NCBI GenBank assembly: GCA_947502595.1
Contig: CANNAM010000011.1
Coordinates: 61,139 to 125,138, forward strand
DNA from: an uncultured Marinicella sp.
GTDB taxonomy: Bacteria; Pseudomonadota; Gammaproteobacteria; Xanthomonadales; Marinicellaceae
DNA: 64,000 nucleotides
Direction of reading: 5' to 3'
Shown here piece by piece: positions 1 to 7,202 of this stretch. The number at the start of each line of letters is the position of its first letter. Position 1 is the stretch's first letter. A model generated the notes under the pieces. That model ran no database searches, had not been told where the DNA came from, and was given only the letters and a program-made list of their open reading frames with translations. Made by a program: the position numbers and the translations under genes.

Positions 1-254
1 TCTTGCAATAATATAATCAAAGCGGTGGTAACCGTTAATTTATCGGCAACAGGGTCTAAGAAAGCGCCTAATTTTGATTCACTTTGGTACCTTCTGGCAA
101 AATAACCGTCCAAGAAATCGGTGATGCTGGCAGCAACAAAAACCCAACATGCCACAAACCTTGCCCATTCAAAGGGCAGATAAAAAAACAAAATCATCAC
201 TGGTATCAGGACAACTCTGACTATGGTTAGGGTGTTTGGTATATGTTTTATCAT
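1..254 (-). CDS. pgsA: CDP-diacylglycerol--glycerol-3-phosphate 3-phosphatidyltransferase (partial, C-terminus outside window)
   Basis: The first 84 codons of a CDP-alcohol phosphatidyltransferase read leftwards off the window edge. The product is a membrane enzyme that joins CDP-diacylglycerol and glycerol-3-phosphate, the committed step to phosphatidylglycerol. The N-terminus begins MIKHIPNTLTIVRV, has a hydrophobic first helix, and carries the CDP-alcohol signature D-x2-DG-x2-AR-x8-G-x3-D-x3-D, seen as DFLDGYFARR followed by GAFLDPVAD. The short basic N-terminus before NTLTxxR is typical of PgsA rather than PssA. The start is the ATG at 254. The family is secure; the choice of PgsA over other CDP-alcohol transferases is likely but rests on this part only. 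Confidence 0.85.
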   Translation of the reverse strand, partial: MIKHIPNTLTIVRVVLIPVMILFFYLPFEWARFVACWVFVAASITDFLDGYFARRYQSESKLGAFLDPVADKLTVTTALIILLQ

Positions 255-350
255 GAGATTTTTAGCAACAATTGTGGCTATTTTAACCACCATAGCATTA
301 AAGTGGGGGTAAATTATTGTGACAAATCCACAAATAATCAATTTAATTCC

Positions 351-374
351 AACCAAACCCAACTGACTGGCGTC
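351..374 (+). promoter_or_regulatory. candidate ECF-type promoter in front of the sigma factor gene
   Basis: AACC at 351-354 is separated by exactly 16 bases from CGTC at 371-374, the spacing and core elements common to ECF sigma factor promoters (AAC-rich -35, CGTC/TCTA-like -10). It lies immediately upstream of the ECF gene at 383, which suggests autoregulation. The predicted transcription start falls at about 380-383, so the message would be almost leaderless. This is pattern matching only. Confidence 0.4.
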
Positions 375-382
375 TATGTGGC

Positions 383-913
383 ATGAAATCTGAAAAAATA
401 TACCTTGAATACCTGTTATTGAAAATCCAAGCCGGTGAGCGCTTGTCAACTGAGCAGCAATTGGGTGATGAGTTGTTTGCCACCCTTGAATCTAAAGTCA
501 GGGCTTTTGTACTGAAAATCTTGGGTCCTTCAGATGCTGTGGATGATTGTGTGCAAACCATTCTGCTGCGGGTATTCAGTAAACTGGGACAGCTCAGACA
601 AGTCAAAGCATTTCACACATGGCTGTACCGTGTTGCTTATTCATGCTGTATGGATCATTGTCGTAAACAAGTTCCCGCGGGGGCTGAATCAACAGCAACT
701 GGCGACCTTTCAAATTTTGAGCAGGTGCTGGATGTAAAAACAGCCATCGCGCAATTGCCTGAACAGCAGCAAGTCATAGTGTTTTTGTTTTATTACGAGG
801 GTTTTACGGTGGCAGAAATGGCCACCATCCTCAAGCAACCACCTGGCACCATAAAATATGCGTTATTTGTGGCCAGAGATCGTCTTAAACAACAGTTAAC
901 TCAAACCGATTAA
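383..913 (+). CDS. ECF-family RNA polymerase sigma factor
   Basis: A 176-residue protein with the two-domain layout of extracytoplasmic function sigma factors. Region 2 covers about residues 30-95, with the acidic DAVDDCVQTILLRVF helix (51-65, contacts the core enzyme) and the WLYRVAYSCCMDHCR segment that recognises the -10 element. Region 4 covers about residues 122-170, with LPEQQQVIVFLFYYEGF and a helix-turn-helix ending GTIKYALFVARDRL. It redirects RNA polymerase to a specific regulon. The next gene, 35 bases downstream, encodes a small membrane protein and is probably cotranscribed. No recognisable zinc-finger anti-sigma gene follows, so how it is held inactive is unknown. The ATG at 383 gives the usual family length. 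Confidence 0.88.
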   Translation: MKSEKIYLEYLLLKIQAGERLSTEQQLGDELFATLESKVRAFVLKILGPSDAVDDCVQTILLRVFSKLGQLRQVKAFHTWLYRVAYSCCMDHCRKQVPAGAESTATGDLSNFEQVLDVKTAIAQLPEQQQVIVFLFYYEGFTVAEMATILKQPPGTIKYALFVARDRLKQQLTQTD

Positions 914-948
914 CTGGTATTTATTTTCCATAACCAAGGAGTCAAATC

Positions 949-1326
949 ATGAATATTGATCAACAAATCAAACAGGCCTTGAGCGAAGAAGTTCAAGAAA
1001 TTAAACAGCACAACGATGCCATCGATGCCAATCCATTCAAGCAGATGCAAGCCAGTTTCAGCGGCAAGATGGGCTGGATGTATTTTATGGTGATGGCTTT
1101 TGCCTTGATGTTTTTTATCGGCATGGTTTATTGCGCGGTACAGTTTTATTACGCCGTGGAAACCAAGGCCTTAATTGCTTGGGGTATTGGCATCATCTTG
1201 CTGGCACTGTTTACTCAAATCAGCAAAATGTGGTATTGGTCTGAAATGGGCAACAACCGTGTTATTCGCGAAATCAAAGTGCTGGAGTTGCAACTTGCTC
1301 AGCTGCAAGAGCGTAACAACAATTAA
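949..1326 (+). CDS. small two-helix membrane protein of unknown function (DUF6768-like)
   Basis: A 125-residue protein with a polar, charged N-terminus (about 45 residues), two adjacent transmembrane helices (about 46-70 and 77-97) and a C-terminal amphipathic, probably coiled-coil tail (REIKVLELQLAQLQERNNN). A good ribosome site, AAGGAG, precedes the ATG. It lies 35 bases behind the ECF sigma gene, so the two likely form an operon. Small membrane proteins of this shape occur next to ECF sigma genes in related bacteria and the sequence resembles DUF6768 from memory. It could serve as an anti-sigma-like partner or be a target gene, but no known anti-sigma motif is visible. Function is not assigned. 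Confidence 0.7.
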   Translation: MNIDQQIKQALSEEVQEIKQHNDAIDANPFKQMQASFSGKMGWMYFMVMAFALMFFIGMVYCAVQFYYAVETKALIAWGIGIILLALFTQISKMWYWSEMGNNRVIREIKVLELQLAQLQERNNN

Positions 1327-1331
1327 TCACC

Positions 1332-3155
1332 TCAAGTTTTAAGCACAGGTCCGGTCACCACAAATTCAACTGCCGGCGGATCTTTGCGGTTATTGGCTGT
1401 AATTTCAGCTTGGTGGAAATCGCAGATTAACTTGGCAATATAAAGACCCAAACCCAGGTGCGGTTGTGGGTCTTTTTGTTGGCGGAATGAAGTCAATGAG
1501 TCAAACAACTGTTGCGTGTTACCCTCAGGTAGTTGTGAGCCGGTGTTGATGATTCGCAGTTTGAAAGCGTTGTTCAAGCAACCCAATTGCAATTCAATTT
1601 GGTCGGTTTCAGTGGTGAAATCCATGGCATTTTGTACCAGTTTATCAATCATTTGAGCCATCAGCTCCTGCGAACCTTTGATCATCACAGGCGCACCGTT
1701 GCCGTTGAAGCTGAGGTTGTTGACCTGTGATTGGTAGCCTTGTGCCAGCTCGCTGAATAGTGCATTGAGGTCAAACTTTTCAGTTTCGGTATCTGCAATC
1801 ACTTGTTTCAACTGGCTCAAGGCACTGAGTTGGTTCAAGATGAATTTCAAACGGTGGTTGGCATTCAGTGCTCGGGTAACGAAGGCATTGTTTGGCTGTT
1901 CCATCTGTAGGTTTTCCAACGAGGTGTGAACTATGCTGATTGGGGTTTTCAGTTCATGTGACAATCGACTACCGAGTTGTTTCAGGTAATCTGTGTATGC
2001 ATTGATTTGGGTCAACAAACCTGACATGCCGCGGGACAAATCACCAATTTCATCCTGGGCTCGGTGCGAGGGCAATAGGGTGTGAATTTTGCCGTGGTCA
2101 TCCAATACGGTTTGGAGGTGCTTGTTCAATCGCCTGATGCGCCATGCCAATACCAGGGCAAACAAAAAGTATGCCAGTAACAACAACAAGGCAATGGCAA
2201 ATATCCACAGTACGGCACGAATAAAGGTTTGAATCAAGGCCGATTGGGCCGCGTTGTGCCCAACCGTCAGTTCAATTTCGCCGCCATCAAATGTTTGTTT
2301 CACCCGCTGGCCAAAAAAATGGCTGCCATCATCTTGGCTTTGGTCAAAGGCCAGTTCATAAATTAACTCGGTGAGCCAGTTACTCTCAGGTACCTTGGCG
2401 GCGTTGCTTTGGGTTTGGTAGTAAGTCCTGCCTTGGGAATCCGACAGCACAATTCCACCATCTTCTGGGGTGATTTGTTGGAGGAAGTTTTGCCAGTGCG
2501 CTTGGGGCTCAAAAATGGCCTGTAAGTGAATTTGGTCATCAAGCTGATGCCCCAAAGCCTGATAAACATCGGCACTTTGGTGGTTGATGGCGACCAAGCC
2601 CAGGCGGTTGATGTCGCTGTTGGCCAATTTAGCTTCGACTTGATAACCTTGGGCAATTTCATGCCAGTAGGCTGTGTAGTTGTGTTGACTGAATGCCTTC
2701 GGCACCAGGCCCTCTGCTTGGCGGTTGATGGTGATTCTGTTGATGCCGCGGGCTGCGCCCATGGCGATTATGATGCGGTCGCCGGCTGCATTGGGGTTGG
2801 CATAGGTGCTGTCATCTTGCACTTCTAATAACACATGCAGCAGTTGTTGGTGGCGGCCGATTTTGAATTTGAATTGTGCATTGACTTGGTACCATGGGAC
2901 CGCTGCCCATTCAGCCAGATTGCCATCTATGGCCACATCTTCAGTCAGTGGTGTGGCCACCAGCCCCGAGAGCTCGCCTGCCCGGTCTTGGTTGAACTGT
3001 TGAACGCTGTTGACAATCACTTGTGCTTGGTTGCCAGCGGCTTCCAGCATGTTGCTTTGAAAGGTTTGGTTGATGGCAACAAAGGCCTGCCAAACCACCC
3101 AAGGAAAACTCAAGCTGAGGATTGCGATGAGGGTGATTTGCCATTTTAATTTCAT
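1332..3155 (-). CDS. pdsS: membrane sensor histidine kinase with CBM9-like sensor (dedicated-sortase-system type)
   Basis: A 607-residue kinase. An N-terminal transmembrane helix (about 7-28) is followed by a large periplasmic part. Residues about 70-210 begin VAIDGNLAEWAAV and continue like a CBM9/DOMON-type sugar- or ligand-binding fold. A second membrane helix lies at about 313-340, then a HAMP-like linker, a phosphoacceptor helix with SHELKTP (His near 399), and an ATPase domain with N-box NAMDFT and G-box LGLGLYIAKL. Its partner response regulator lies 43 bases upstream in the same direction. The pair matches, from memory, the kinase and regulator named for the proteobacterial dedicated sortase system, yet no sortase or sortase target is visible here. 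The ligand is unknown. Confidence 0.82.
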   Translation of the reverse strand: MKLKWQITLIAILSLSFPWVVWQAFVAINQTFQSNMLEAAGNQAQVIVNSVQQFNQDRAGELSGLVATPLTEDVAIDGNLAEWAAVPWYQVNAQFKFKIGRHQQLLHVLLEVQDDSTYANPNAAGDRIIIAMGAARGINRITINRQAEGLVPKAFSQHNYTAYWHEIAQGYQVEAKLANSDINRLGLVAINHQSADVYQALGHQLDDQIHLQAIFEPQAHWQNFLQQITPEDGGIVLSDSQGRTYYQTQSNAAKVPESNWLTELIYELAFDQSQDDGSHFFGQRVKQTFDGGEIELTVGHNAAQSALIQTFIRAVLWIFAIALLLLLAYFLFALVLAWRIRRLNKHLQTVLDDHGKIHTLLPSHRAQDEIGDLSRGMSGLLTQINAYTDYLKQLGSRLSHELKTPISIVHTSLENLQMEQPNNAFVTRALNANHRLKFILNQLSALSQLKQVIADTETEKFDLNALFSELAQGYQSQVNNLSFNGNGAPVMIKGSQELMAQMIDKLVQNAMDFTTETDQIELQLGCLNNAFKLRIINTGSQLPEGNTQQLFDSLTSFRQQKDPQPHLGLGLYIAKLICDFHQAEITANNRKDPPAVEFVVTGPVLKT

Positions 3156-3198
3156 TGGTTATGCTAAATTGATGTTGTTTGTTAGTGGCTATTGTTAA

Positions 3199-3888
3199 TC
3201 AGGGTTTCCAGCGATAGCCCATGCCATGCACAGTGTCAATTTGGTCAAACGCGGGATCAATTTTCTGAAATTTCTTTCTGATGCGTTTGATGTGTGAAGT
3301 GATGGTGCTGTCATCGACAAAAACATTGGCATCGGACATCAGTTGGTCGCGGGTTTTGACTTGACCTGGGTAGCGAGCCAAAGATTGTACCATCCAAAAC
3401 TCAGTCACCGTCAAATCGATCAGTTGTTGTTGCCAAAAGATTTGTAAGTTATCAATCATGATACGCAACTGGCCTTGATCAATCTTGGACACCGCTGCGC
3501 CTGTTTGTTTGGCGTCTTGTCGGCGGAATAAACCGGCCAGTCTGGCCAATAAATGGGGCATGGAAATGTCTTTGCTTAAGTAGTCATCAGCGCCCAAGCG
3601 CAAACCGGAGACCACATCTATTTCATCGTCTCTGGCAGTCAATATCAGAATGGGCAAGGTGGCTGATTGTTGGCGTAACATTTGACACAGCTCAAAACCC
3701 GCATCGGGCTGGTGGCCCAAACCAACATCTAAAATCACTAAATCAGGCAGTTGTTGTTTGAAGTGGGTTTCGGCTTCAGCCTGACTGCTGATTCCAATGG
3801 TGTGGTAACCATATTTTTCTAAAGTGGCTTGGTAATTGGCCAATAAGTCGGCTTCATCTTCGACAATCACAATTTGTTTGGGTTTCAT
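3199..3888 (-). CDS. pdsR: OmpR-type response regulator (dedicated-sortase-system type)
   Basis: A 229-residue two-domain regulator. The receiver domain (about 5-120) shows the acidic pocket VEDEAD, the phospho-acceptor Asp in LVILDVG (near 55), the Thr of LTARD and the Lys of YLSKD. The C-terminal winged helix (about 135-227) ends DTVHGMGYRW. The phrases VVSGLRLGADDYLSKDIS, DLTVTEFWMVQSLARYPG and DDSTITSHIKRIRKKF are hallmarks of the regulator associated with proteobacterial dedicated sortase systems. It precedes the kinase gene in one operon and is divergent from mrcA. An inverted repeat TTGAC-N11-GTCAA at 3931-3951 in the divergent spacer could be a site for it, but this is not shown. Confidence 0.88.
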   Translation of the reverse strand: MKPKQIVIVEDEADLLANYQATLEKYGYHTIGISSQAEAETHFKQQLPDLVILDVGLGHQPDAGFELCQMLRQQSATLPILILTARDDEIDVVSGLRLGADDYLSKDISMPHLLARLAGLFRRQDAKQTGAAVSKIDQGQLRIMIDNLQIFWQQQLIDLTVTEFWMVQSLARYPGQVKTRDQLMSDANVFVDDSTITSHIKRIRKKFQKIDPAFDQIDTVHGMGYRWKP

Positions 3889-4024
3889 TGGGTTTTATTT
3901 GAGTAAATTTATGTGTTAAAGAGTAAATTATTGACAACTTTTGTGGTCAAACATTCGGTTTTCACACATTCATTGTATAATGTTCTGTCTTTAAATGAAA
4001 TCAAAGTACGTAGGATAATTAAAC

Positions 4025-6529
4025 ATGAGGAAGTTGCTAAAATTTATCTGGTTCATGACCAAACTTGGCTTGTTTTTTGCCTTGCTGGGTGTGGTGATGG
4101 TTTATGCTTTGTACAAGTACTACGAACCCGAATTACCCTCCGTCGAATCAATCAAAGAATACCGTTTACAAGTGCCGCTGCGGGTGTTCACTGAAGACGG
4201 CAAACTCATCTCGGTGTTTGGCACCAAAAGGCGTATCCCAGCCACCATTGAAGAAATTCCCTTGCAAGTCAAACAAGCTTATTTGGCGGCTGAGGATTCA
4301 AACTTTTATTCGCACCCAGGTTTTGATATCAAAGGCATTATGCGTGCAGTTTGGCAAATTGTCACCACTGGTAAGAAACAAGGTGGTGGTTCAACCATCA
4401 CACAACAATTAACCAGGAACGTGTTTTTAACCTTGGATCAAACTTGGACGCGGAAAATAAAAGAACTGTTTTTAGCGGTAAAATTGGAACGCACCATTTC
4501 CAAAGATGAAATTCTTGAGTTGTACTTAAATAAAATTGCCTTGGGACATCGGTCATATGGTGTGGCTGCCGCTGCACAAGTGTATTACGGCAAAACGTTG
4601 GATGAATTGACTTTGGCGCAATCAGCCATGTTGGCAGCGCCGCCTAAAGCCCCTTCACGAATCAATCCCGTGACCAGTCCAGAACGCGCTCTACAGCGCC
4701 GCGATTATGTATTGGGTCGCATGTTGGAATTGGGTTTCATCACCCAACAACAACATGATGAGGCAGTGGCAGAAGTAGATGAAGCCTATGTCCATGAACC
4801 AGTGGTGGAAGTCAGTGCGCCTTGGGTGGCTGAAATGGTCAGGACTGAAATGATTGAAAGGTATGGGGATGATGCCTACACCGATGGTTACGATGTGGTG
4901 ACCACCATACATTCAGAAAAACAGTTGGCTGCAGAACAAGCCATGCAACAAGGCTTGCACGCTTATGATCGGCGACATGGCTACCGTGGGCCGATTGAGC
5001 GATATGACCTGTCCAAGTTGAATGATCTTGTGGTCATCGAAACCGATCAATCTGACGAAACTGCTGCCAATAAAGTGGTTAACCTGGAAACCATCACCGA
5101 GGCCTTGAATGGCTTTCCAAAACCCGCTGGCTTACAAGCTGCACTGGTGTTGGAAGTTGATGCAGAACAGGCAGTGGCACGTTTAGGCGATGGTCAAGAC
5201 GTGGCTTTGAGTTTTGAAACCAGTCAATGGGCGGTGCCTTATGTGGATAATTACCGGGTTGGTAATAAGCCCAAAGATTTGACGGAAATTCTCCACAGCG
5301 GTGATGTGGTGATGGTAAAACGCAATGACAGTGGTGAATTCGAACTCAGCCAAATCCCCAGTGTGCAAGGTGCGCTAGTCAGCATGCGACCAGATGATGG
5401 TGGTATTTATGCTTTGGTTGGTGGTTTTGATTACTATTTAAGTAAGTTCAACCGCGCAACACAAGCCAAACGACAACCAGGGTCAGGCTTCAAACCCATC
5501 GTTTATTCTGGTGCTTTGGAACATGGTTTGAATGCTGCAAGTATCATCAATGATGCGCCGATAGTGTTCGAGGATGATAAGCTTGAGCGCACTTGGCGCC
5601 CAGAAAATTACAGTGAAAAGTTTTTTGGCCCGACGCGCTTGCGTGAGGGCATTGTGAATTCCAGAAACTTGGTTTCAATCAGGGTGTTGCGCGACATAGG
5701 TATTCGCAATGGCCGTGAGCATATTTTGAAGTTTGGCTTCAACCCTAATGACATTCCCAGCGATTTATCCATTGCATTGGGCAGCCCCAATGTACCTATC
5801 ATTGACATGAGCCGGGCTTTTTCAGTATTTGCCAATGGTGGCTATTTGGTGGAACCGTACCTGATTAAGTCAATCTCCAACCAAGCTGGTGACACCATCT
5901 ATTTGCATAATGGCACTCAGGTGTGTACCACATGTGCTCCAGTAGAAGTTGTGGCAGCTGAGACAGCAGCGACAAATGAGTCAATCACCGGTATAGATGA
6001 AGCCGAGGTCATCGAAGCTGGAACAGTGATCGATTTAGACCAAGAAATGCCGATCATACCAGCGCCCAGAATCATACCCGCAGAAAATCAGTTCATCGTT
6101 GAATCCTTCATGCAGGATGTGATTAAACGTGGTACTGGCGCCAAAGCCTTGGCATTAGGGCGCGGTGATTTGGCTGGCAAGACGGGTACCACCAATGATC
6201 AAATGGATGGCTGGTTCAATGGTTACCAACGCCATGTAGTGACCAATGTTTGGGTGGGTTTTGATACCCCGCAACCAATGGGGCGCGGCGAAGTGGGTGG
6301 TCGTGTGGCCTTGCCCATTTGGATTGATTACATGAAAGTGGCTTTGGCTGATGTAGAAGAATTCCAGCGTCCGTTACCGGCTGGGGTGATTGCAGCCAGA
6401 ATCGATGCTGAAACGGGTAAGTTGTTGAAGCCTGGTGACAACAGTGGATTGTTGGAATATTTTAAAGTTGGTAACCTGCCGCCTGAAAGCACGACAGAAG
6501 ACATGCCTGGATACGATGATTTATTTTGA
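4025..6529 (+). CDS. mrcA: penicillin-binding protein 1A, bifunctional transglycosylase/transpeptidase
   Basis: An 834-residue class A PBP that polymerises and cross-links peptidoglycan at the inner membrane. A single membrane anchor lies at about residues 10-32. The GT51 transglycosylase domain has AAEDSNFYSHPGFD (catalytic Glu near 90) and GGGSTITQQLTRN. A non-catalytic insert typical of PBP1A (about 310-460) precedes the transpeptidase domain, which shows SGFK (active Ser near 485), the SRN triad in VNSRNLVS and KTGTT near 718. The length matches PBP1A (about 800-850) rather than PBP1B. A TATAAT at 3976-3981 may be its -10 element. The gene is divergent from the two-component operon and stands alone. 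Confidence 0.95.
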   Translation: MRKLLKFIWFMTKLGLFFALLGVVMVYALYKYYEPELPSVESIKEYRLQVPLRVFTEDGKLISVFGTKRRIPATIEEIPLQVKQAYLAAEDSNFYSHPGFDIKGIMRAVWQIVTTGKKQGGGSTITQQLTRNVFLTLDQTWTRKIKELFLAVKLERTISKDEILELYLNKIALGHRSYGVAAAAQVYYGKTLDELTLAQSAMLAAPPKAPSRINPVTSPERALQRRDYVLGRMLELGFITQQQHDEAVAEVDEAYVHEPVVEVSAPWVAEMVRTEMIERYGDDAYTDGYDVVTTIHSEKQLAAEQAMQQGLHAYDRRHGYRGPIERYDLSKLNDLVVIETDQSDETAANKVVNLETITEALNGFPKPAGLQAALVLEVDAEQAVARLGDGQDVALSFETSQWAVPYVDNYRVGNKPKDLTEILHSGDVVMVKRNDSGEFELSQIPSVQGALVSMRPDDGGIYALVGGFDYYLSKFNRATQAKRQPGSGFKPIVYSGALEHGLNAASIINDAPIVFEDDKLERTWRPENYSEKFFGPTRLREGIVNSRNLVSIRVLRDIGIRNGREHILKFGFNPNDIPSDLSIALGSPNVPIIDMSRAFSVFANGGYLVEPYLIKSISNQAGDTIYLHNGTQVCTTCAPVEVVAAETAATNESITGIDEAEVIEAGTVIDLDQEMPIIPAPRIIPAENQFIVESFMQDVIKRGTGAKALALGRGDLAGKTGTTNDQMDGWFNGYQRHVVTNVWVGFDTPQPMGRGEVGGRVALPIWIDYMKVALADVEEFQRPLPAGVIAARIDAETGKLLKPGDNSGLLEYFKVGNLPPESTTEDMPGYDDLF

Positions 6530-6635
6530 TTGAAGGCGTGTTTGACTTCACAAAAACCACAGTCTGAATAAACAGCACAGTCAAATTAAGCGCATAAGTG
6601 TTAAAATAAGTGTTATTTAATGCTTTTGCGCTGCC

Positions 6636-7202
6636 ATGTCTAGACACCAAGTGACCGCTTTGTTGAACCAATCCAAGCAGGGTGATGTGCAGGTGCTTAA
6701 TGATGTGTATGAAATACTGTATAAAGACATCAAGGCGGTTGCTGGCTTTCAGCTGAAACAAATCAAAACCGGTGAAACCATCACGCCAACAGTTCTGGCC
6801 CATGAGTGTTACCTCAAAATGTATCAAATCGATCACATTCCTATCGAAAATAGGCGGCATTTTTTGAATTGTTTGGCCCGTTCTATGCGGATGTATTTAA
6901 TTGATGTGTTGCGTGCCAAACAAAGCCAAAAACGCCAATCGTTCCAAGTGGCCAATCGCCTGACTGAGTTTGTCGGCTCTGAAGATGTCTCTTTCAAGTT
7001 AATTGAGATTGACCTGGTTCTGAATAAAATTGAAAAAGTTGATCAGCAGTTGGCGGAAATTTTGCAACACAAGCTGATCTTCAACTTAACTTTCAAAGAA
7101 ATCGCTGAAGTACTCGAACTGAGTGAACGCCATGTGATGCGTTTGTGGAAGCAAGCCAAAGCCCTGCTCATAGCCATGTTGGATGTGCCGCCAAGCCCAT
7201 GA
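6636..7202 (+). CDS. ECF-type sigma factor (TIGR02999-like, kinase-coupled)
   Basis: A 188-residue sigma factor. Region 2 is at about 15-95 and includes ITPTVLAHECYLKM and a WxxxR-like ARSMRMYLIDVLRAKQSQKR segment. Region 4 is at about 138-180 with LTFKEIAEVLELSERHVMRLWKQAK. The DAED-type acidic patch that normally helps bind core polymerase is replaced by TPTVLAHE, as in the TIGR02999 group. In the EcfP/PknT pair of Vibrio parahaemolyticus, phosphorylation of a threonine in this region by the partner kinase supplies the missing charge. Here the stop overlaps the start of a Ser/Thr kinase gene (ATGA), so the same logic is likely. Upstream, ATAAGTGTTA occurs twice (6594 and 6606). Confidence 0.85.
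   Translation: MSRHQVTALLNQSKQGDVQVLNDVYEILYKDIKAVAGFQLKQIKTGETITPTVLAHECYLKMYQIDHIPIENRRHFLNCLARSMRMYLIDVLRAKQSQKRQSFQVANRLTEFVGSEDVSFKLIEIDLVLNKIEKVDQQLAEILQHKLIFNLTFKEIAEVLELSERHVMRLWKQAKALLIAMLDVPPSP

Noticed and set aside
2526..2828. Open frames on the plus strand inside the histidine kinase gene
   Set aside because: They lie wholly antisense to a well-supported kinase, have no recognisable domain or ribosome site, and follow from the codon bias of the real gene.
7145..7198. Upstream extension of the kinase start
   Set aside because: It would overlap the sigma gene; the ATGA junction at 7199 is a standard coupled start and the extra 18 residues are a frame-shifted reading of the sigma C-terminus.
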